64,000 nucleotides of DNA, taken from assembly GCA_013115145.1 (NCBI GenBank), contig JAAPAO010000036.1, positions 50,079 to 114,078 of the forward strand, given 5' to 3'. Below the pieces are notes generated by a model. It searched no databases and was not told the origin of the DNA. It saw nothing but the letters and a program-made list of their open reading frames with translations. This document shows positions 46,134 to 57,044 of this stretch, in pieces; position 1 is the stretch's first letter; each line of letters starts with the position of its first letter. The DNA comes from Perkinsus chesapeaki. Its lineage: Eukaryota > Perkinsozoa > Perkinsida > Perkinsidae. The position numbers and the translations under genes were made by a program.

Positions 46134-49100
46134 TTAGTTGTTATCCTCCTCAAGCTGGTATTCGTCGCGTAATGACCAAATTCCCTGCCCTCTATCCGAA
46201 CGCTCGAACTTGCACATTTCTTGGAGAATGTGGCGGAAGAGCTTTCTGTGAGTTCTGACATGGAGAGTCGACCGCACACAGACATCTGTTTCTTACGCAG
46301 GAACATATCGATCCATAGCGTCTAACAACTCACTCGATGACGATGCGAAATAGGGCCTCAAGGAAAGATATCGAATTAAATGGTCCATTATGCGAGACTC
46401 TACTGTGGAAGATATCGATGACCTGGACATAGCAAAATTGACAACCCTCGAGTGATCCCCTTTGGTCGGAAATGGACTGCACAACCTGGAAGCCTACTTA
46501 GCGGATCCTGGTTTCGCCGATACAGCTCGCTTAGATACTGGTTCCTCATCGGCAGTAATGTCCGCCAAGAGAGATATGCTCTGAGCCATGGCACCTGCTT
46601 GACCAGTTTTGCCTGTCCAAGTGGGTACCTGACCAAACACGGGAAGGTTAGCGGGGACAATGCAACTGCCAACCCACATGAGAGGGGTAATTTGCGACTT
46701 GGCCCTGACTCCTGCGGATGGCGGCCAGAGCTTGATCTGCTATCCTTGTGGCTTGGGCCTCGTTGACCTGCATGATACAGATAGTAAAAATAAGAACATC
46801 CCGCATACCTGAGATTTGTCCAGATGTGGCTCTTCGATTTGATCTTGATCCCATATGCAACCGATAAGTTGCTGAGCTTCCACCGAAGGGCCATTGTCTG
46901 ATCGTCTTACGTGACGCCGTAACCGACCCGCCGCTTACCTTCCTTGGACACATTCTCCTCAGAGCTGTGGAACTCCTCCGAGGGTGGAGGTGATGGAGTT
47001 GGCGAATCTTTAAGAGCATGCGATTGCTCCCTTGTAAGCGCGTATCTGATTGCCACCAGTTCTCAGTGCTCGAAGCTTGAAACTTACTTATCTTTAATCC
47101 ACCCTCTATCTCGCGGTGACCACCCCGGAGGTTCTGGCGGAACTCTGAATAGCTCTTCCAAACCACTCCAGTACTCCGCACCTGCCCAAGGATAATTAGA
47201 AAAGACATAACGCTACCCGGGCTGATGCTCCCTCTGAGAGAAATATTCTCCGATAATCCCGAGTCGCCCTCCGAACGAGCCTTCCGAACACTTTTAAGAT
47301 GTAGCAGATTCGCCAAAAATGCAAGAAATTATCGGATACGAATAATTAATGTGTGCCGGTAGATCCTAGGTACTCAGCAATGATACCCACAATGACGACG
47401 GCGTATACTGATGGTATCAGTTTGGTACCAGACGTGCTTTGGCGATAAAGGGAAAGCTTGGGATATTTGCCGCCTTCCGCAGCCCTTGGCGGCGCCGTGT
47501 AGGTTATTACTGTGGCGAAATCCAAAGACGAAAATTCGTAGCAAAGGACTCGGAGACTTTTATAATGAACATAGGCAACCCAGCCCACGCAGACTTACGC
47601 CTCTGTCGCGGGTCGGAGAGGATCTTCTGCGATAAGTAATGTTTGAAGATTTGCTTCTTATACATAGATTCCTCCACGGTACCTAAATTGCAGCTGATGC
47701 GAACCATTGATAAATGCAACACTGACCCATAGCGATGAGCCTGTAGATAATCACTTCATTTTTCTGCCCAATCCTCCACGCTCTCTCACGAGCTTGTGCG
47801 TCCGTCATCGGGTTCCAATCCGGATCAAATATTATTATTCTATCCGCACCAGTCAGATTCAGGCCCACGCCTCCGACACGAGTGCCTGAGATAAGCCCGT
47901 TCGATACTTAGTTATCCCGTCATAGCGAACCTACTCAGCAACATAACCTGTGGGCCATCCGCCGAGTTGAAATCATCCACTATGTGCGCTCTGTCCTTCA
48001 CCTGTCGTAAGGAATTGCCACCCCCGAGGCCGCCCTTTGGATTCACCGGAGTGGAGCCATCCATCCTTGAGCACGTCCATCCCCTTTCATCAACCTTTCT
48101 TTCGAGTATGTCTAGCATGCCCAACGTTTGAGAGAACACAAGAACACGATGACCATCGGGAAGCCACCGGGACAATATCTGACCGTACTAGCCATCAGCT
48201 CAATCAAGGCAGCCGCCTCTGCTAGTTAACAAGTCTAAACAACTTCCCACTTCGAGCTTTCACTGCGTTGACCAGTTAATTGCCTCCCAATCAAGTGGCC
48301 TACGTTACGATCTTCCCACCTACCTTCAAGCAAACCGCCAACTTTCCACTACGATCCTCTGAGCCATAGCCCCCTTCAGCCTCCACCCCAGGATACAAGA
48401 GCATGTCCGGATGGTTACATATCCTTCGTAGAATGCCAAGATAAAACAGTGACTCCGGAGGCAGGGTGGTCTTGCCCCCTGAAACCCAACACCGATCGCT
48501 TGAATCAGATGGCAAGCAATACTTACGCTCGTCGATACGATGACCATATCGTCGTTGTATCGAGGAGCCTGTAGTGCAGCGTACATTACTGAGGACCTCA
48601 CAGTAGACTTCGAACTGCTCTGGGGCCAAGTGACAGAACAGAACCTACGCTCGTATCAGGAAAGGAGACGGTAGTAGCCCTACCTGTTCGCTCTTTCGTG
48701 GCAGGGCCAGGATGTCCTGTACGTCTGCCTTCAATCTCCGAATGATGAGCGGCATAGTAAGATCTCTCACAACAACAGCGCACCTATACGCAGCGCTAGT
48801 CGCCGTTGGGCTCGCATTAGGCCGGGTTCCTAACATGCACAATGAAGCAGCCATGAGGTGCCAGAAGAAGCTTACCTCTTTCAATCGGTGTAGCGAGTTC
48901 TTCCTCAAAGGTCGGTAAGGACCCTAGACGTCCGGGAGCTACAAAGTCACACAGGGACCAAAGCTCTCGGAGGGAGTTCTGGATAGGAGACCCACTTAGA
49001 GCGATGCGATGAGGCTGAGTGGCGAACATTGCTGCTGGATGGTAATGGGGGATGTCTTAACTGTATTGATCCTCTTCATCCGCTGAGTTATGCCACTATC

Positions 49101-50750
49101 TGGGTTACGAATCTTCTGAGCTTCATCCAGCACGCAGACACTCCACACGTAATCGAACAGTATATCCCCACAATATCGACGATAAGCTTCAAACGATACA
49201 ACAAGAATACCGCTGCATTCACCTGAGCTATCACACTTACCGTCAACCTGTTATATAGGGATATCAGCTATATAGTATCATTCATGGTGAAGGATGTTTC
49301 AAAATCCTGTGGAGAAATTCGCCTTCGCTGGGGAGTATTCGATTCTAAAGGTGTTCACGGAATTCTAGAACGTCCCTTATAGTTGGAGATATCGGAGTAC
49401 ATTATAGGTATAGTACACGGGGACGTATGCTTCCAACAATAAAGTAGTTTATCTAGCAGACATTAGAACGCGGGGCCAGCTACTCACTGATTTCCTCAGC
49501 GGCATCTCGCTTCTCTTCTACAGTTGACCCTGTAGTCCACCCTGTTATTTTCAACCCGCAGTCGACTGAGACGCTGCAATGTCACGCGTGGAGCTAGGAT
49601 ACCCTACCTCCTCCCCACGATAGAATCTCCTGTTCCCATTGCTGCACCAATGTAGCTGGGCACACAATTAGCACTCCGCCTGGGCCAGCATCGCCACCAA
49701 CACCGGCATGCGTGCCTAAACGCACAAGTCTAACCGAGCCCATCCACAGTGACCCACTCCTCGCAATCGTCGAGCGTAAAATACCAGAGACATGAAGACT
49801 GATGAGAAATGCTGTGGTCTGGATCTGAGAGGGAGAAGGTTTTGCAGATCTGAGAAGGATGCGGTACTGTCTTGCCGAGGCCCATCTCGTCAGCCAAGAG
49901 CGCTCCGGAGCCTTCCCTCCATCGCTGCCACAGAAATCGAACACCCTCCTTTTGAAAGGGGAACCTGCCAGAGGCGAGGAGATAGTCGAGTGCAGCAGTT
50001 ACCCTACAGTTTATCCCAAATGCCGAAGGGGCACTCTAACTGAGGCCAGTGGCGGTCGGCAGGACATACTACTACCTGAAAAGTATCTCACCAGGCTTTC
50101 CCGCAGCGCATCTTACCCGCTTCTCTCCGCCGTCCCTAATCTCGACTACGTCCTCTCCACCATTCAGGCCCAGCTGCAGCGTACCCTTCCGCCGCCGTGC
50201 CAGAGATTTACGCCGCCGTTTAGACGGCGACATCGACCCAACCGAAGATTCTTTCTGACATCAGTGAACTCAGCCAATCAGCCTTCCCCGTACTCCTACG
50301 ACTCGCTTCCGATTAACGCCGCCCATCCCTGGCACCAGAGATCGGCCAGTTAGCAACACTCGACGCGGAGATGCCACCGGTGTTGACGACGCGGAGGCAG
50401 AGGCCACTTCAAGCGTGTTCTAAGATACCTTTCGAAAATATACAGGAACATTCCCGATAGTACTCCGTCCCTGACTGCCTGAAAGAGCTCCTTCATCACG
50501 GGCTTCGACTCCGTCACATCCTCTATTTCCAGATCGGAGCCACTTGATGAGGATGACGAGCTATCATCTTCATCATCTGCCCCTGCACCCTGACTTGGCT
50601 CCAGACCGAAGCGACTACGCAGGTCACGCAGCTTGGAGTCGTTTGATCGAGGCTTTTCTGAGAAGTACAACGATTCCACCGAGAGAGACGAGCATGAAAG
50701 GCAGCCAATGGAAGTGTAACGATGCTCGATAGATGGTCAAGTAGCAATTC
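46134..50750 (-). CDS. ERCC6: ERCC6/CSB (RAD26)-like SNF2 ATPase, transcription-coupled repair
   Basis: Swi2/Snf2 ATPase that in other eukaryotes remodels RNA polymerase II stalled at DNA lesions. Minus-strand exons in order: an acidic/Ser-rich N-terminus ([31 protein letters not shown]); [25 protein letters not shown] (Walker A), [34 protein letters not shown] (DEAQ box), [20 protein letters not shown]. The helicase C lobe follows: [75 protein letters not shown] with [19 protein letters not shown], then the CSB-specific tail [20 protein letters not shown] and ILSDPRQRR. The disordered C-terminal part ends in [19 protein letters not shown], like the CSB C-terminal GEGIW motif, stop at 46134. 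Start and some C-terminal splices are uncertain. Confidence 0.88.
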
Positions 50751-50843
50751 TCCCCAATTTGGTGTGTATTAAACCTATAAAATAACATACCAATTTTATA
50801 AGTGTCGGAAGTTATCATCAGTGGTACGGATCCGACACGTACG

Positions 50844-51270
50844 TTAAGCAAGTATTAAATAGTAACCAATATGACATATACAGTCGTAAATAGTAAGAAT
50901 TAATGCCCAAGTTGAACTAGTAACCACTACTACCACAGTTATGGCTGCAACGCTTTGGATGTGATCACCTTGTCGTTTCTGTTTTTCCTTCTTTAATGCT
51001 TTCTCTACCTCCCTCTCAGCCTCCATCTCTAACTCCCACTGTGACATCTGTTTGCCAACTCCATCTAGATCATTCACAGACTCGTCCGATGCTCCAAGCC
51101 CATCTGAGGAACATGATTCTACAAGTCCGACAAGAAGAAGCCTTGACCAACACGTATGCCCTCATCACAGCATGCCTACCCTCCCTCAGCTCTGCCTTGG
51201 ACGGCTGCTGAGATTCATCCTTTGCTATGTTCTCAGCAGGCACTGCAGCAGCAGCGTCGTCAACCAACAT
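50844..51270 (-). CDS. Small charged helical protein with possible C-terminal membrane anchor
   Basis: ATG at 51270: MLVDDAAAAVPAENIAKDES, spliced in phase to DGLGASDESVNDLDGVGKQM and a charged helix (WELEMEAEREVEKALKKEK), then KRQGDHIQSVAAITVVVVV with a long hydrophobic stretch to the stop at 50844. If the last stretch is coding, this is a tail-anchored membrane protein. If the gtgatc after KRQG is a splice donor, the gene could continue into the ERCC6 N-terminus, where the start is unclear. Family unknown. Confidence 0.45.
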
Positions 51271-51367
51271 TTAGAATACCAATTCTTCCTGTTATAACTG
51301 CACTAGGCTTTGGCTACCAACAACGCAACACTTCTCGGTATGGTACTCACAAACAGAATTAAATCGT

Positions 51368-52160
51368 CTATCGATTTCCCCATTGGACCTGGACGTCCAC
51401 CTCAGGTCTGCCCAAGCTAGCTCTGACTCTCCCTTGCACTGTGTTAAGGATTGGCACCACTCTATTAGGCAGCGTAAGTGCTAGCAGCACCCGCGTAGGG
51501 CTCACCGATTTAACCTAAGCCGGCCTCTTTAGCTCATCACCCTTCCCTACTACCACAAGCCTTCCCCCAATGTCCTCAATTTCCCCTCTGATCTCCCTCA
51601 CAGCACTCTCGAGCTCCCCAACCGTCAGCGGCCCCGACTCCGAGGCAGCATCTACCGCCGACACTGCCTCGATTGATGTTAGAGCTGGAAACTCCCGAGA
51701 CAGCACGTCCCAGAGGCCTGCACGGGCGGCAGACGGAGATTTAGTCGAAGCGGATTCGTCAGTTGACAACCTTATTACCGTATTTGGTACTGGTCTCTGA
51801 GAGAGCGCAGGAGCTACACGCCCCGGTGAACAACACTCGCACTTTCCCATCATTCGTAACACCAAGCACTCTGACCCCTCCACCATCCATAGCCAAGCCT
51901 GGCCGAACCTAAACCACATTAACGTCGGGACAGTCCGAGTCGTCCGAGGTTCCCTTTATCTAACCGATGAGCCCCTCAAGCATTACCGCATCCAGCGCTC
52001 TGTCCACCTGATCGATGCTTGGCAGCACAAGCTGGTATCCGTTGGGGAAGATGGCCACTAGGGTACTGAGGCAGTAGAGCACCCCCAACAGAAGTACCAG
52101 AGACAAGGAACGTCTCTTGAAGGAACGGCGACCTTCCCTGGCCTTAGCTTGGTAAGGCAT
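51368..52160 (-). CDS. NFU: Plastid-type NFU Fe-S scaffold with signal-anchor leader
   Basis: Fe-S cluster carrier. Exon 1 (51987-52160) starts MPYQAKAREGRRSFKRRS, followed by a hydrophobic helix (LSLVLLLGVLYCLSTLVAIF) and SIDQVDRALDA. A phase-0 intron (gtaatg to gtttag) joins it to the NifU domain: VRPGLAMDGGGVRVLGVTN, VLFTGACSSCALSETSTKYG with the cluster-binding C-x-x-C, and after another intron LWDVLSREFPALTSIEAVSA. A second, degenerate NifU-like half without CxxC follows (PLTVGELESAVREIRGEIED), as in plastid NFU proteins of plants. A last intron may add VQGRVRASLGRPEVDVQV before TAG at 51368; otherwise the stop is at 51515. The leader plus double-domain layout suggests delivery through the secretory path to a relict plastid; that localisation is inference. 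Confidence 0.82.
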
Positions 52161-52810
52161 ACACAGCTCTATGAAACAGAAAGCGATGCTCGACGATTGT
52201 ACTCTAATCCCTCCCTTTAACTAACACAAGACTGCTCAAGTTTCGTCTTGAACTATTGGATTTATCCATCCGCACCGAGGGCCACAAGAGAGGCCTTGAG
52301 TGGAAGCAAAGACGAAGGGGGGATATATAGGACTATATACAAACCGGATAAGGAATGGTTGCAGGATAGAGGCAATCTGATGATGATGAGCCACATCAAA
52401 AACGGGGAAAACAACAACAGTAAATCAGTCAAATGGCGAGAGCAAGCATACCTCTGAAAGAGACTATATAGAAGGACAAGATGAAAGAATAAGTACAACA
52501 AGAGTAAGGCAGCAGCAGAATCTGTACAACCCTTCGAAGACAATCGTAATTCCGAAACAATGCGCCAAACTGGTGAAGTAAGATTACTGGACATTTTGGG
52601 TTACCCCGAGCGCGTAAGAGTACATAAAATTGCTGATAGAGGAGGAGGGGTAAGAAGACCGGCGAGAGCAGATGAAACATTAGGAGGACACTGGAAGACC
52701 TCACAAAAGAACATGTTGAAGGCGCGTTACTAATGCCCTTTGGAAGGGCTTCTAAGAGAATCGCCCCCCTTCATACTAAGTAATGGAGCGTAGTCATGAC
52801 CCAGCAGCAT
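52161..52810. other. Intergenic, no gene seen
   Basis: A-rich on the plus strand, short open frames only. It should contain the 5' region of the NFU gene and the 3' region of the RING gene. Confidence 0.45.
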
Positions 52811-53735
52811 CTATGCTGCGGCGATAGCTTGACTAATGCTGCGACTGGAGGTCAATCCAATGAAGACTTCCGGCGTCGGTGATTGTATACCCTCCTCTAT
52901 GTCTCCTGACGAGGACGATGGTGAGGAATCGTCCAGACTAGGGTCAGAATCACGACGACCCTGTTGAGCGCGGCTTTCCAAATGATGCAAATGACTAGGA
53001 GCGACTGGATGAAACAGTTCACCATCATCACCAGCGTCCTTAACAAGACCCAGCATCTCAATACGCTCGCGACCTATCACAAAGATACCCTACATCAATA
53101 CCTACCCAAAGGCTTACACATGTAGCACTTAGTAGTCCTTAACACCAAGTCTTTGGCGCATCCCTCGCAGAGGCCACCATGACCACATGGCAGCAGGACA
53201 ACTGTTGCAACAGCGTCCATACAAATCTTGCAGGGATGAGCAACCTGACGCAATCGAGCTGTCCCCTAAACCTCAGACCCTGCCTTCCCTGTCACCTGCT
53301 CGTCTGGCGAAGTCTCCCTGGATATCGAGCCCTTCGTCTTGGAGCTATCGGAGCCTTCGTCCTCGTCGGCATCCTCCTTAGTCTCACGGGGGCTGCCAAT
53401 GTGGAAGAATGTACCTATTGAAACCCGACATCCCGGCTTCAACTAAGAACATCATGCCATACTCGAAACACGCTCCAGCTTTCTGACTTCATCACACCGT
53501 TCGTTAGCATTCTGCTCCAAGGCCACTACGGCCGCCTTCTCCTTCTCGCGACGTGCCTGAGAATGCGCTGCATCAGCCGGGGATCGAACTCGCGCTATGT
53601 ACCTCGCTCATTCGGCGCATGCTGGCCCGGAGGCAATCTCGGCACATCGCAGCACGGAACGTAGAATCATGGTATATCCGTATGGCTCTACCGCAGCCAG
53701 CGCACTGGACCACCTTTAACCAATAAACACCATTT
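52811..53735 (-). CDS. RING-finger (probable E3 ubiquitin ligase) protein
   Basis: Minus-strand multi-exon gene. A short N-terminal zinc site (VQCAGCGRAIRIYHD, then MCRDCLRASMRRMSE) is followed by a charged coiled coil (HSQARREKEKAAVVALEQNA), an acidic linker (EDADEDEGSDSSKTKG), and a C3HC4 RING: HPCKICMDAVATVVLLPCGH, GGLCEGCAKDL, TTKCYMCRERIEML. The RING is completed across a 44-nt intron; removing it turns an early stop into the canonical C-x-x-C-R end. The C-terminal exon is Ser/Asp-rich and ends SRSISQAIAAA, stop at 52811. The RING pattern (short, CGH, C-x-x-C-R) resembles IAP/MAPL-type ligases. Start not found; the 5' end abuts a 32-bp minisatellite. Confidence 0.72.
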
Positions 53736-53740
53736 ACAAG

Positions 53741-54009
53741 GTGATATTAAACGTTAAAATGCCCGTCTACGGGATGGTATTAGCATTGAAAGGCCGGTCT
53801 ATGGGATGGTATTAGCATTGAAAGGCCGGTCAACGGGATGGTATTAGCATTGAAAGGCCGGTCTACGGGATGGTATTAGCATTAAAATGCCGGTCTACGG
53901 GATGGTATTAGCATTAAAATGCCGGTCTACGGGATGGTATTAGCAGGAAAACTTTTAATTTAAAAGGCCGGTCTACGGGATAATATTAAACATTATGATG
54001 GCCGGTCTG
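53741..54009. repeat. 32-bp minisatellite
   Basis: About seven to eight head-to-tail units with consensus gggatggtattagcattgaa followed by aggccggtctac. Five near-identical units occupy about 53771-53930, with diverged or stretched units at both ends (one carries a 14-base insertion near 53946-53965). It is followed by an AT-rich run of ttaat units to about 54105. Confidence 0.93.
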
Positions 54010-54102
54010 GCTACAGGCCTTTGATTACTACTCGTCCTTAATAACTATTAACTATTAATAATTAACTAATTATTAATTAATTATTAATAACTATTAATAC
54101 CA

Positions 54103-54336
54103 TTATACTACCACTGTGTTCTGAGCTTTCCACAGCTCGCACTTCATCCGCACTATAAGATACAATGTGACTATAACGGCCAAACATAGAATAATAGCGG
54201 CTACAGCGATGGTCCATGCCGCCCAACCAGGCAATCCCCCTGAGGAAGAAGATGCTCGACGGAGGTTACCATGTACCAGGCCAGTAGCATCATCAGTAAT
54301 AATCGTCGACACATCTGTGTTGATGAGATAAGTCAT
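54103..54336 (-). CDS. Small single-pass membrane protein (or last exon of a larger gene)
   Basis: 77 codons on the minus strand: a polar N-terminus (INTDVSTIITDDATGLVHG), a Ser/Gly linker, then one strong transmembrane helix (WTIAVAAIILCLAVIVTLYL) and a short basic tail (IVRMKCELWKAQNTVVV). The layout resembles the end of a type I surface protein. No family recognised. Confidence 0.4.
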   Translation of the reverse strand: MTYLINTDVSTIITDDATGLVHGNLRRASSSSGGLPGWAAWTIAVAAIILCLAVIVTLYLIVRMKCELWKAQNTVVV

Positions 54337-55052
54337 CAGTTAACTCAATATAACAGTATCTATCACTTTATCATTTATACACTTAACACAATACATAAGG
54401 AATACAGCCTTAATTATATTAAGCGTTACAATTACCTCCAATGACAATTACCGATAATGACTTCGGCCATATCATTCAGTGCTGCTGCTTTTTCCCAATC
54501 CGTTTGAGCCGTAAAACGCCCCCGAACGGATCCAGAGCCTTACCGTCACTATTACTTTCCGTACCGCTGCACCTCCAAGTAATATGGCGGCAATTAGCTA
54601 ACCCGAAGTCGCATTCTGCAGACATGATTTGAGCAACAATGCCGACTCTAGCCGAACTAGCGGCGAAGGTTACGTTATTAACCAGGTACTACTACCTGCT
54701 TCACACTTTCCGAGCCTTAGCTGCTAGTCGGTGCATAAATGAGCTGGACTAAATATGCAAGAGGATACATACTGCACAGAGCTTCAGCTGAAGACATGGA
54801 CTAGAGCCACAAAAGGATCTAGGGAAAGAGTGTAACTTATTTTCCTACGGCATATTACGAATGTATAGTAGCTAAAAGGTAAAGTAACATTCAGTCGCTA
54901 ATTCAGATACTGAACGTCTAAATGCCCTGTGCAAGCGAACGAGATTGGACACTAGCGCAACACCGCACAGGGCCACCGCCACACAAAATTAATGACATCA
55001 CTATGTTATAAACTATGCACTTATCGATCCCGACACCGCCGACTGTCCCACA
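54337..55052. other. Intergenic, no gene seen
   Basis: AT-rich; no supported coding region. Confidence 0.4.
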
Positions 55053-55071
55053 AATGTGAGGCCCTCACATT
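55053..55071. repeat. Perfect palindrome with one-base centre
   Basis: 9-base perfect arms (aatgtgagg / cctcacatt) around a single C at 55062. It lies just past the 3' end of the gene at 55107-55893 and could also act as a transcript-end hairpin. Confidence 0.9.
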
Positions 55072-55106
55072 AAGGTAAAATATAAAAAGTCAACTTGGTG
55101 AGCATG

Positions 55107-55893
55107 TCAATCGAGAAGCATCCCATCCCGCACTCTCAAGGCTAGTACATCTCCATCCGCTGTATTCACGGCGTTCCGCGGACAACTCCGCTCATCAATA
55201 GTGCATATCTGTTGGGCTATAATAACTGGCTCAGCAACGCCCTGTATGGCATCATTCACAGTGTCGTAGCTAGTCAATGCTCTTCGCTTTCCACTATGAC
55301 CATCGCGGACTGAAAAGTCCCATTGATTGGGGGATGCCTCTATATATGACCGAAAGGCGGGGTCATGGTTAAAACAGCCGTATACGACTCTTTTAGCCCA
55401 AACGAGGCGTTTGCCGGAGATAACATGACCATTTAAACCGCGTACCATACGAAGCTCACATTCACGTACGCCTTCATCTGAAAGCACTTGTTCATATGAA
55501 GCTCACCGCGATATCATAAATAACTACTATCACCTTCCAGATGCCCCTTCTTCTTTCTCCGTTTCTCGGTTCTGGCGCCAGAACTAGTCACTTGCGGTTC
55601 GTCAACAATTTCAAGATCATCTTCGACCCCTGTACGAGTGCTTGCCGAACAAGGCGAGCAGCGGCCCTTATGCAGCCTCGTATCCGGGGCAAGAGTACCC
55701 GCGGGACCACGGTACTCTACCAAACAGCGAGAATGCCCGAAAGGTTGATGACGGTGAACTCACCGAGCTTAGATTCTAGATCGCCTATCCGCCTCTGCAA
55801 CTGTACGCTCAGGGCTCTGAGTTCTTCTAATTCCTCACGTATATCCTCATGGTGAGAATCAAGTAACATTGTGGAACCACCAATCGATGCCAT
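55107..55893 (-). CDS. Hypothetical coiled-coil protein, three exons
   Basis: ATG at 55893: MASIGGSTMLLDSHHEDIRE, running into a short coiled coil (ELEELRALSVQLQRRIGDLE). Exon 2: YRGPAGTLAPDTRLHKGRCS, an acidic linker and a basic cluster (TEKRRKKKGHLE). Exon 3: LSDEGVRECELRMVRGLNGH, SGKRLVWAKRVVYGCFNHDP, WDFSVRDGHSGKRRALTSYD, ending VLALRVRDGMLLD at 55107. Splices are in phase. The basic cluster could be a nuclear signal. Family unknown. Confidence 0.55.
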
Positions 55894-56342
55894 GATGATA
55901 AGAAGTAAAAACGGCAGAGCCGACAGCGCGTTTCTAGTCGCGCTCGCCTTTCAATTGAGGAAACGCTTCTTTTTCCGCAGATTGACAGTGATTTCCCGAT
56001 GGGTAATCGACGAGAGTGAAATCCCACAGCAAGAGGGACACTCGACACAAAAGACACCACACAAAGGTGAAGCACCCAAACACAAGCTAGCAAGGACCGA
56101 AACAAGTAAATCATACACTGATACTCATCCCATGAGCTATCAACGAACCGCACACTCTCTCTATGATGGAAGGTCTAGGACATCCGCCGTAGCTTGAGTT
56201 GCGATTCACAAAAAAAAGGGGGGGGGCAATAAAGAATCATCAAGAATGATTACTACTAATAAAGTAATGACCAAATGAGATATATCTTGCGTCGATTAAG
56301 CTATATAGCCAAAGGAACGGGACTGGAGAAAACCTACCCCCC

Positions 56343-57044
56343 GTGATATATCCTTACAAATTGTTCCATAAAAAAATGAATGTCTACTTCAACTATGGAC
56401 CACAAGGACAGTCACTTCCTCTACAACCACAATCTCAACCTCTTCAGCCTCAACCTCTTCAACCACAACCTCCCCAACAACAACAACCACAATTCCTGCA
56501 ATGCCCACAACCCCTACAAGTTGGACAACAACGTCTATCCGATGACAACTCCTACGATCAAAACTATGATACTACTTATCGTTGGAGGTATAATGGTGGA
56601 GGAGGCAGATACAATGGAGCTGGATATCACTACAATAAGAAGAACTGGAAGTGGAACAATAATGTTAACAACAACTATCATTTCAAACCCCGTAGGGGTG
56701 GCTACTCCGGTCCTCGTAAGAGTTGGAACAACTATGACTATTGGTACAACAACAACGACAACAAGTACTACAAGACCACAAACCATGGTATGACTACAAG
56801 TAGAAGGCTTCCATCAGAAGACCCCCGAGTAAGGGGAAAACCTTACCACGAGGTCAAGCTAACCCGTGCTAGAGCTGAAGCGAAGATTCCGGTGGTTGAC
56901 TTATCGTCGTCACTTGAAGGTCATAATGTTACTGATACTCGGATAGTAAATGATAATAATGATGATGAAGAAGATGATATGCCCACGCGGTTGGTATTGT
57001 GGCCTTTCCAGTCTCTGCAACATCGCTGGTCACGTGCATTGTGA
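56343..57044 (+). CDS. Gag-like low-complexity protein of the tyrosine-recombinase element
   Basis: 233 codons: a Gln/Pro/Leu repeat region (PLQPQSQPLQPQPLQPQ), then Tyr/Asn/Gly-rich sequence (YNGGGGRYNGAGYHYNKKN; KPRRGGYSGPRKSWNNYDY) typical of nucleic-acid-binding Gag-type proteins, and an acidic end (NDNNDDEEDDMP). In a third frame the overlap reads YCGLSSLCNIAGHVHCEP, like a damaged zinc knuckle, hinting at frameshifts or an unrecognised splice. The start ATG at 56343 or one at 56377 could be used. Confidence 0.5.
   Translation: MIYPYKLFHKKMNVYFNYGPQGQSLPLQPQSQPLQPQPLQPQPPQQQQPQFLQCPQPLQVGQQRLSDDNSYDQNYDTTYRWRYNGGGGRYNGAGYHYNKKNWKWNNNVNNNYHFKPRRGGYSGPRKSWNNYDYWYNNNDNKYYKTTNHGMTTSRRLPSEDPRVRGKPYHEVKLTRARAEAKIPVVDLSSSLEGHNVTDTRIVNDNNDDEEDDMPTRLVLWPFQSLQHRWSRAL

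Noticed and set aside
53575-53620. tRNA-like word ggatcgaactcg suggesting a tRNA on the minus strand
   Set aside because: The stem bases on either side do not pair and the stretch fits an intron between exons of the RING gene.
56535-56786. Minus-strand hydrophobic open frame (Val/Ile-rich) suggesting a membrane protein
   Set aside because: It is the antisense of the Asn/Tyr/Asp codons of the Gag-like frame.
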